From Rariglobus sp967755175 (GTDB lineage Bacteria > Verrucomicrobiota > Verrucomicrobiia > Opitutales > Opitutaceae), in the NCBI GenBank assembly GCA_967755175.1, contig CBRAFO010000035.1:1-33346 (forward strand): DNA of 33,346 nucleotides. Reading direction: 5' to 3'. Under the pieces are notes generated by a model. That model worked only from the letters and a program-made list of their open reading frames with translations, was not told where the DNA came from and ran no database searches. How positions within the stretch are numbered: position 1 is the first letter of the stretch; each line of letters begins with the position of its first letter. The position numbers and the translations under genes are program-made. Below, piece by piece: positions 25,865 to 30,984 of the stretch.

Positions 25865-26593
25865 TCATCCTAACAGCTTCCCGATCATCGGGAGCACGGT
25901 GTTGGCGCGTTTCTGCCAAGTCTTCAGCTTGTCGAGACGACCAGAGAGCGTCTTGTGATCAGCAAACGGAAGACCTGAAACGTGAGATTTCTCCAACGGA
26001 AGACCTGAGACTTGAGACCTGAGACCTGATAAAGCAGAAACCTGAGGCTTGAAACTTGAGACCTGAGCTTCCGAAGAATCTTGTCCGCCTTCAGATTTCA
26101 GGTTTCCAGTTTCAGGTTTTCCGTCTCCACCTTCAGGTTTCAGGTTTCCAGCTTCAGGTCTCTCAACTCCGGCTCCCGCCCTCTCAAAGTCCTCGATCTT
26201 GAGCGCCTTCGCCCGCTTGCCCCACTCCTCTAACTGGGGATTAAGGCGCTCTTTCAAGAATCCGCTGACCAAAGCACGTAGCTCAACCACCGGTTCAAAG
26301 AACTCCCGGCGATCACCCGAAACCTCCACCGGCTTGATCGCACCGATCGTGCGCAAGAACTTAAGTCCTTGGCTCACCGAGCCCTTGCTCAGCTCAAGCC
26401 GATCCGCGATTTCCTGAAACGCCAGAGGCTGCGGCGTGGCGAACAGGAGCCCGTAAATCTCGCCCAAGGATCGCGACAATCCCACCACCTGGGCCATCTG
26501 CACAAAAATCGAGATCACCTCGACTTCACCCGCGGTAAGCCCCTCGCCAGAAAACGGCGAACGGGAGGCTGACACTTCAGAAAGGGGCGACAT
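25865..26593 (-). CDS. GbsR/MarR-like transcriptional regulator with in-frame repeat insert
   Basis: The product has 242 residues from the ATG at 26593 (a TTG lies at 26611). Residues about 38-110 form a winged-helix domain: EIYGLLFATPQPLAFQEIAD, then LELSKGSVSQGLKFLRTIGA as recognition helix region, like GbsR-type regulators. Residues about 145-211 are a translated TCAGGT-type repeat array (PEAGNLK, PEGGDGK, PETGNLK, SEGGQDS, then QVSSFKP-like units). The family-like sequence then resumes with DHKTLSGRLDKLKTWQKRAN. Without the insert the protein would be about 175 residues, the usual size. It lies upstream of the polysaccharide locus on the same strand and is a candidate regulator of it. Confidence 0.8.
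   Translation of the reverse strand: MSPLSEVSASRSPFSGEGLTAGEVEVISIFVQMAQVVGLSRSLGEIYGLLFATPQPLAFQEIADRLELSKGSVSQGLKFLRTIGAIKPVEVSGDRREFFEPVVELRALVSGFLKERLNPQLEEWGKRAKALKIEDFERAGAGVERPEAGNLKPEGGDGKPETGNLKSEGGQDSSEAQVSSFKPQVSALSGLRSQVSGLPLEKSHVSGLPFADHKTLSGRLDKLKTWQKRANTVLPMIGKLLG
25961..26161 (-). repeat. Heptamer array inside the GbsR-like gene
   Basis: Read in the gene's direction, the first half is CCTGAAG, CTGGAAA, CCTGAAA, CCTGAAG, GTGGAGA and so on in exact 7-nt steps. The second half is the inverted arm (TCAGGTC, TCAAGTC and related units). Each group of three units is seven codons, giving 7-residue repeats. The units in the phase where CCTGAAA would put TGA in frame are CTGGAAA, GTGGAGA, CTGGAAA and GCGGACA, none of which makes a stop. 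Confidence 0.9.
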
Positions 26594-27344
26594 CGGGAAT
26601 AAAGCCGACAACTACGTCGGGGATTCCACTAGGTTCAATTCAAAATGAACAACCAATAAGGGATATTTGAGGCGACTAGAAGCAGACGTCCGACACAGAG
26701 CACAATGAATGGCCACAAGAAGCACAAGAATCGCAAAAAAACGCCTTTCTTTCCTGTGACTCTTGAGACCCTTTTCGCGGGCCTTTTCCGAACTCCGATC
26801 TCAGGTTTCAGTTCACACTCAGGTTTCAGGTCTCAGCCCTCAGGTTTCAGTTCGCGGGTAGTTTGGATTCCGATCACGTGGATGTTGGACGCTGGACGTT
26901 GGGTCTCCATGTTCGTCGTGAGCAGGCAGCGGGTGCTCCGGAATTTCCGCCGCATGCACGCGAGTTGTCCCTCAGTGTCAGGGAGCCGCCCCGAGTGCTA
27001 CGCAACTGCCCGGCGAGCATTCCGGAGTAGGTTTTACCCACTTCGAAGTCTCTCTTCCGTGCTCCGGAGCACCTTGGGTTATCCTCCATTTTACGGGCAT
27101 CGTGCTCCGGAGCGGTCGCCACACGCTCGATAGCCCCAACCGCGCACTCTGGAGCCTTTCACGGTGGCAATCGTTCATCTTCACCGTGCTTTCAATCACC
27201 CCGCCTTGGTAAGTTTACCGAATTTATTAATACATAACCTACTTTAATATAATTACTTAAATTCATCATGCTAAAATTGAGCAATAAACCGATTGACGAC
27301 ATACGCATAGTTCGCACACTTAGCGAAGTAAGCATATTCCCCCC
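26594..27344. repeat. Gene-free repeat-rich stretch upstream of the regulators
   Basis: No credible gene is seen. Positions 26711-26750 hold CACAAGAAG-type units. At 26795-26862 there is a TCAGGTTTCAG-type array. At 26880-26908 there is GATGTTGGACGCTGGACG followed by TTGGGT, a single arm of the GTTGGAC family found in polX. From 26930 to 27115 the string TGCTCCGG recurs, including the perfect palindrome GTGCTCCGGAGCAC at 27059-27072. From about 27205 the sequence becomes AT-rich, which looks like the control region of the XRE gene. Confidence 0.6.
27208..27327 (+). promoter_or_regulatory. Possible control region of the XRE/ImmA-like operon
   Basis: An AT-rich block precedes the XRE gene. It contains two inverted repeats: GGTAA-GT-TTACC at 27208-27219 (perfect) and TTCGC-acactta-GCGAA at 27311-27327. 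A TATAAT occurs at 27248-27253 with only a weak -35 candidate before it, and a TTGACG at 27293-27298 has only a poor -10 after it. The palindromes are plausible operators for the XRE protein. This is inference from position and symmetry. Confidence 0.35.
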
Positions 27345-27710
27345 ATGAAACCCACACTCGGAGAATACATCAAAAAACGGCGCGATGAGCTGGGCCTTAC
27401 CCAGCGCAGAGTCGCCGAGCTGGTCGGATTTAAGAGCCTCGCCCACTTAAGCGATATCGAGGGTGGTAAACGCAATCCCGGCGAAGACGTGATGCCCAAG
27501 CTGGCTGCCGCCCTCAACGTTTCCCTTGCCGATCTCGAAGCCCACGACGTGCGCGCTTCCTTGCAAGCCACCAAAGACCTCCTCGAAGAGCGCCCCGAAC
27601 TCGTGGCCGCCTTTCGGCGCATCGTATCTGCCGCGCGCAACATGACGCCCGACGAACTTGTCGAGCGCGTCGAACGACGCCCCGAGCCCAGCATTTTCAC
27701 GACGAAATAA
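27345..27710 (+). CDS. XRE-family transcriptional regulator
   Basis: The product has 121 residues. A helix-turn-helix of the cI/XRE type occupies about residues 5-63: LGEYIKKRRDELGLTQRRVA, then HLSDIEGGKRNPGEDVMPKL, AAALNVSLADLEAHD. The C-terminal 55 residues are charged and helical (LLEERPELVAAFRRIVSAAR) and may dimerise or contact the partner. It is transcribed with the ImmA/IrrE-like peptidase gene 130 bp downstream. By analogy with ImmR/ImmA and DdrO/IrrE pairs, it may repress its own operon and be cut or inactivated by the peptidase. Two inverted repeats upstream are candidate binding sites. Confidence 0.85.
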   Translation: MKPTLGEYIKKRRDELGLTQRRVAELVGFKSLAHLSDIEGGKRNPGEDVMPKLAAALNVSLADLEAHDVRASLQATKDLLEERPELVAAFRRIVSAARNMTPDELVERVERRPEPSIFTTK

Positions 27711-27839
27711 ATCCCCCGTCGTTTCAGCGCAGTATCAAGACAGCAACTACCAGAACCAACCTACACAGGACGACCCATGACAAAAAAGACGAACCACTTC
27801 CGCACCCTCATCCCTCCTCGATTAACACCCCCTTAAACT

Positions 27840-28619
27840 ATGAAACATGTGACCCTCAATTCCGGCCCTTTTCACAAGTGGTCGTTTTTCAAACCTCAGG
27901 AAATTGAAACCACCGCAGTCGATGATCTGCGGTCGTATAAGCTGCTTCCGTCCCGTCCAGCCGAGGTAAATCTCGATTCGCTGGTGCAGGATCTTTTCCA
28001 CTTCACACCCACCTATGGGAAACCCGGCAAAAACATGCTGGGCCGGATCTGTTTCAGTCCGACGCGGATTGAAAAGATCATTCTCGAGGAGTCGCTCGGC
28101 GATCTCGACGCAGGCTCAACCGTTGAGCATCGCCGGCGATCCACCCTCGCCCACGAGATCGGCCATGGGCGACTTCATCGGGACGCGTTCACCGCGCTGG
28201 CCCAAGCCAGGCAATGCGGACGCCCCAATACGTGGGTGCGTTACCCGCGCGCCGTGCCGGTCCACGCCAACTTTTCGGGCGACATGTCCGACCAGACTTG
28301 CCCACCGGACACCCTCGATACGTGGGAACGCATGGCCGAGTGGCAGGCCAACCGCTACATGGCGGCCGTCCTCACCCCGGAGCACTTGGTGCGCAAAGTC
28401 GCCCAGGATTGGCTCACGATTTCCGACGCATCCGGCGCGGTGCGGATCACCGGGGTGCAGCGCGAGGCGCTCGCCTCGGAGCTGTCACGGATCTTCAACG
28501 TGAGCCGACGATTCGCGACCATCCGGGTCGACACCCTATTTCCCTCGCCTGCATCGCAGGTCCTCCCTTTCAGCATCACTTTCACCATCCCGTCCAACCA
28601 GGAGAAATGCGCATGCTGA
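27840..28619 (+). CDS. ImmA/IrrE-family metallopeptidase
   Basis: The product has 259 residues. The zinc motif HExxH is present as LAHEIGHGRLH at about residues 101-111, in a segment (RRRSTLAHEIGH) typical of ImmA/IrrE (COG2856) proteins. WERMAEWQANRYMAAVLTPE provides the downstream acidic ligand region (E-W-Q-A-N, the usual E..AN..A pattern). A basic C-terminal domain, VQREALASELSRIFNVSRRF, looks like a helix-turn-helix-like extension. The family cuts a partner XRE repressor; the XRE protein encoded just upstream is the natural candidate. Residues after about 240 reach the end of the gene close to a repeat array and a MITE. Confidence 0.85.
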   Translation: MKHVTLNSGPFHKWSFFKPQEIETTAVDDLRSYKLLPSRPAEVNLDSLVQDLFHFTPTYGKPGKNMLGRICFSPTRIEKIILEESLGDLDAGSTVEHRRRSTLAHEIGHGRLHRDAFTALAQARQCGRPNTWVRYPRAVPVHANFSGDMSDQTCPPDTLDTWERMAEWQANRYMAAVLTPEHLVRKVAQDWLTISDASGAVRITGVQREALASELSRIFNVSRRFATIRVDTLFPSPASQVLPFSITFTIPSNQEKCAC

Positions 28620-28913
28620 ATTTAGCTACTAGGCACTCGTTTCGAGCTGCTAGGGTGTGTTTGCCAAATAAACCAGCCCATCGCTGGCGCTCTACGAGGG
28701 AGAGCGAGAAAGGGCGCTGGGCCAGCGTTGCCCTCGGCGGCACGACCCGCTGGGTCGCCTCCGCCTCGGTCGCCTTGGCCGAGCACGCTTTCTCTCTCCC
28801 GCTGGGCAGGCCTATTTAGCAAACACACCCTAGTCGCTAGCTCCCTTTCGCTCTCCGACTACACGTCCGCTCGGGCGTGGCCGGAGGGTGAGCAACGTCA
28901 GCGTATTCAGATT
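28620..28913. repeat. Gene-free stretch with CTAG-containing units and a MITE
   Basis: After the peptidase stop, the plus strand reads TTTAGCT, ACTAGGC, ACTCGTT, TCGAGCT in 7-nt steps up to 28652. It resumes after the MITE with TAGTCGCTAGCTCCC. The MITE therefore seems to have inserted into one of the degenerate 7-nt arrays. Positions 28850-28913 show nothing more. Confidence 0.5.
28653..28830. mobile_element. MITE copy 1 (TA target, IS630/Tc1-like ends)
   Basis: The 178-bp element has inverted ends GGGTGTGTTTGCCAAATA and TATTTAGCAAACACACCC (17 of 18 paired) and is flanked by TA on both sides (28651-28652 and 28831-28832). A TA duplication with short ends fits the IS630/Tc1-mariner group. 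The interior is GC-rich and partly self-complementary (CCAGCCCATCGCTGG near the left, CCGCTGGGCAGG near the right) and has no transposase. It is about 95 percent identical by eye to the copy at 30688-30864, same orientation. Confidence 0.9.
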
Positions 28914-29420
28914 ATGTCTACGAATGAAACCGGTCCCCAGCCCGGACAAAGCTGGAATCCCATCCTGGGGGACGTCGAAGTGGCTTCGATGATCACCTCC
29001 CTGGGTCAACTCGAACAGTCGCTGCCCTTCCTGATCGGCCTGAGCCGTGAAGAACGGGCGCGGCTCGCCAAGGTCGGCGATCGCACCCGCACGTTTCTGC
29101 AGGACGCGATTGCCACCGCCTTGGCCAACCCCGGCATCGTGCCGCGGTCGGTGGATATCGATAGCCTGGAAGCTCGCGCCAACACCCTCGACAACCTCGG
29201 GGAACTGAAGCGCGCCCTCGCGCAGTTGTTGGAGAAGGTGGGCGACAGTGAAACCCAACTGGGCAGTGATCTTTTTGCGATCACCCGGTCGGTTTACTCG
29301 GTGATGAAGTCTCCGGCAACCGTGCCGGGGCTAAATGAGCAGAAGAGCCGCCTGAGCCAGCGATTCGCAAAGAAAAGCCGTCGCCCGGACGAGTCCTCCA
29401 CGGTTGCCAAAGCAGCGTAG
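28914..29420 (+). CDS. Conserved-looking hypothetical protein
   Basis: I do not recognise this 168-residue protein. The ATG at 28914 (MSTNETGPQPGQSWNPILGD) is chosen; the open frame continues upstream only through the MITE. The product is mostly helical with no signal peptide or membrane segment. SLGQLEQSLPFLIGLSREER and ARANTLDNLGELKRALAQLL look like amphipathic helices, and the end is basic (RFAKKSRRPDE). It is followed by a clear terminator, which supports a real gene. It could be an independent cytoplasmic protein, or the third member of the XRE/peptidase operon before the MITE separated it. Confidence 0.65.
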   Translation: MSTNETGPQPGQSWNPILGDVEVASMITSLGQLEQSLPFLIGLSREERARLAKVGDRTRTFLQDAIATALANPGIVPRSVDIDSLEARANTLDNLGELKRALAQLLEKVGDSETQLGSDLFAITRSVYSVMKSPATVPGLNEQKSRLSQRFAKKSRRPDESSTVAKAA

Positions 29421-29437
29421 TTGATCGGAACACCAAA

Positions 29438-29490
29438 CAGCCCTTAAGGCTGATTAATGAGGCGGTCGGGTTGCACCCCGGCCGCCTTTT
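29438..29490 (+). terminator. Rho-independent terminator after the hypothetical gene
   Basis: Two hairpins lie after the stop at 29420. The first is CAGCC-CTTAA-GGCTG (29438-29452). The second is GGCGGTCGGG / CCCCGGCCGCC at 29461-29486, followed directly by TTTT. The GC-rich stem and T run are the classic form. Confidence 0.75.
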
Positions 29491-30001
29491 CGTCTCGGGC
29501 GACGTAAGGGAAAGCTAGCATTCCCCACAACAAAGGCAAGGCCACGCCGCGCAGTGGCGTGAAAGTTGTGAGTATCGAGTAGCGGGTAGCGAGTAATCGG
29601 ATGTCGCTCCCGCAGGTCATTACTTCACATGCGCCCGTAAACAGACCTCTACATTTCCGGTCCGACATTAGCGCCTATCTGCGTTATCTGCGGAGAAACT
29701 CCGGAGTTGAACCATTAATGGGCACTCATTTCCGCTAATTAGATCCACCTGCCCTCCAAACCAACGAGGCAAGCTGCCGCGTCACTTCCGCCTCGTTCCT
29801 GATTTCCAGCTTTCCAGATTAAATCCCGGTTCGGCGTCCCGCCACAAACGAAACCAAGACGCATGGAAACACGCAAACGACTGTAGCAATGAAAGTAATG
29901 TAGGCTTGCCTCAAATCGGGATGCGGGCTCGGGTAACGCCTACTCACACGTCACGGATGTTTTCCCAAAAGCTCTCTCTCGTTCGCCAAGGTTAATCAAC
30001 T
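29491..30001. other. Gene-free stretch
   Basis: I see no credible gene. Positions 29575-29605 hold a GTAGCGG / GTAGCGA array (7-nt units). Around 29672-29690 a phrase ATCTGCGTTATCTGCGG looks like another dispersed repeat. A short TTTCCAGCTTTCCAG occurs at 29805-29820. Nothing else stands out before the membrane protein gene. Confidence 0.5.
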
Positions 30002-30613
30002 ATGGTCATCCACTGGTTTTCCCTGCTTGGCGCGTTATTTTTCGGCCTCATTCCTCCGCGTTTATTGATCCGCACCGAGTGCCGCTATCTGCCTTTTGAA
30101 CGGTTATGGGAGCGGGTGACGACCTCCGAGAAAAAACAGCGCCGGCGACGGTGGTGGAAGTTGCCACTGGTCTGGATCGATCCGGTGCGAGGATATGTGG
30201 CCGCTAGCTTGATCAGCGACGCGTTCACGGTTCCGGTCGAAACGACGGGAGTAGAAAAGGCACTCCCCGTGGTGTTCACCTTTCTCATCTTGTTGGTGAT
30301 GCTATGTGTGCAGACATCGGGTCGGCGCAAGCAGGGAGAAACCGTTTCACCGACCGGCTTCTTGGGCGGTATGATCGCGGCTTTGTTTCCTTGGATCGTG
30401 ACGGTCTCCGTGCTGGTGATCGGAGTGACCGCCGCCGTGGCGATGAATAGTTTTATAGCCGGTTACCTGTTGGCGACGTTCACAACGGCGGGCTGCGGCT
30501 ACGCCTTCCTCGGGCGCAGTCCGTGGTTGGCCGTTTATACAACACTGGTCGCCACCCCGATGGTGATTAATTGGCTGCGCCGCACGACCTTGGTCATGCC
30601 ACTGCGCTCTTGA
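30002..30613 (+). CDS. Hypothetical membrane protein
   Basis: The family of this 203-residue protein is unknown to me. It has about four to five hydrophobic segments: WFSLLGALFFGLIPP at the N-terminus, VVFTFLILLVMLC (about 90-103), IAALFPWIVTVSVLVIGV (about 125-142), FIAGYLLATFTTAGCGYAFL and WLAVYTTLVATPMVI. A basic loop, EKKQRRRRWWK (about 43-53), is probably cytoplasmic. The GC content is similar to the chromosomal genes nearby. It is flanked by gene-free repeat regions on both sides, so no partner can be inferred. Confidence 0.65.
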   Translation: MVIHWFSLLGALFFGLIPPRLLIRTECRYLPFERLWERVTTSEKKQRRRRWWKLPLVWIDPVRGYVAASLISDAFTVPVETTGVEKALPVVFTFLILLVMLCVQTSGRRKQGETVSPTGFLGGMIAALFPWIVTVSVLVIGVTAAVAMNSFIAGYLLATFTTAGCGYAFLGRSPWLAVYTTLVATPMVINWLRRTTLVMPLRS

Positions 30614-30687
30614 GCGGGTAGGCAGAGTGTTGCCGGCGCCCCCGCCGGCCTGGTGCACCGAGACACGGAGGAGAACGAGAAAGATTA

Positions 30688-30864
30688 GGGTGTGTTTGCT
30701 AAATAAACCAGCCCATCGCTGGCGCTCTACGAGGGATGCGAGAAAGGGCACTGGGCCGGCGTTGCCCTCGGCGGCACGACCCGCTGGGTCGCCTCCGCCT
30801 CGGTCGCCTTGGCCGAGCACCCTTTCTCGCTCCCGCTGGGCAGGCCTATTTAGCAAACACACCC
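30688..30864. mobile_element. MITE copy 2 (TA target)
   Basis: The 177-bp element has perfect 18-bp inverted ends, GGGTGTGTTTGCTAAATA and its complement, and TA at both flanks (30686-30687, 30865-30866). It matches copy 1 at 28653-28830 apart from a few substitutions and one missing base. It does not encode a protein and would need a transposase from elsewhere in the genome. Confidence 0.9.
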
Positions 30865-30908
30865 TAAGAGAACGAGAACGATTCCGGCGGCATGAAGGAA
30901 GCCGGCAC

Positions 30909-30976
30909 GGGCGTCGCAAGCGACGCCCCTACACGCCCGCCCCAGCTCCCTCGTAGGGGCTTCGCTTGCGAAGCCC
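30909..30976. repeat. Facing pair of REP-like palindromes downstream of polX
   Basis: The first palindrome is GGGCGTCGC-AA-GCGACGCCC (30909-30928) and the second GGGCTTCGC-TT-GCGAAGCCC (30957-30976). They are joined by CCCTAC ... GTAGGG, so the whole is itself roughly palindromic, as in REP pairs. It lies nine bases past the polX stop and could end or protect that transcript. Confidence 0.7.
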
Positions 30977-30984
30977 GCTTCCGC

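Larger units (their letters stand above)
30614..30984. repeat. Gene-free stretch with MITE copy 2 and two hairpins
   Basis: No gene is seen. It holds the second MITE (30688-30864) and a pair of palindromes (30909-30976) close to the polX stop. Short GAGAACGAGAA-like repeats lie beside the MITE on both sides (30671-30683 and 30868-30880). Confidence 0.6.

Noticed and set aside
26705..27133. Rightward open frame of 142 residues
   Set aside because: Much of it translates TCAGGTT-type repeats (SGFSSHSGFRSQPSGFSS), and the rest has no recognisable fold.
26874..27199. Overlapping leftward frames with phrases such as VKWRITQGAPEHGRETSKW
   Set aside because: They may be a decayed gene, but I cannot identify a family and the frames run into a GTTGGAC-type repeat; treated as non-coding.
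27777..27836. 19-codon frame between the XRE and peptidase genes (MTKKTNHFRTLIPPRLTPP)
   Set aside because: It could be a leader peptide, but its small size, lack of a clear ribosome binding site and lack of comparison make it unsupported.
30347..30919. Leftward open frame of 190 residues
   Set aside because: It is antisense to the membrane protein gene and then runs through the MITE.
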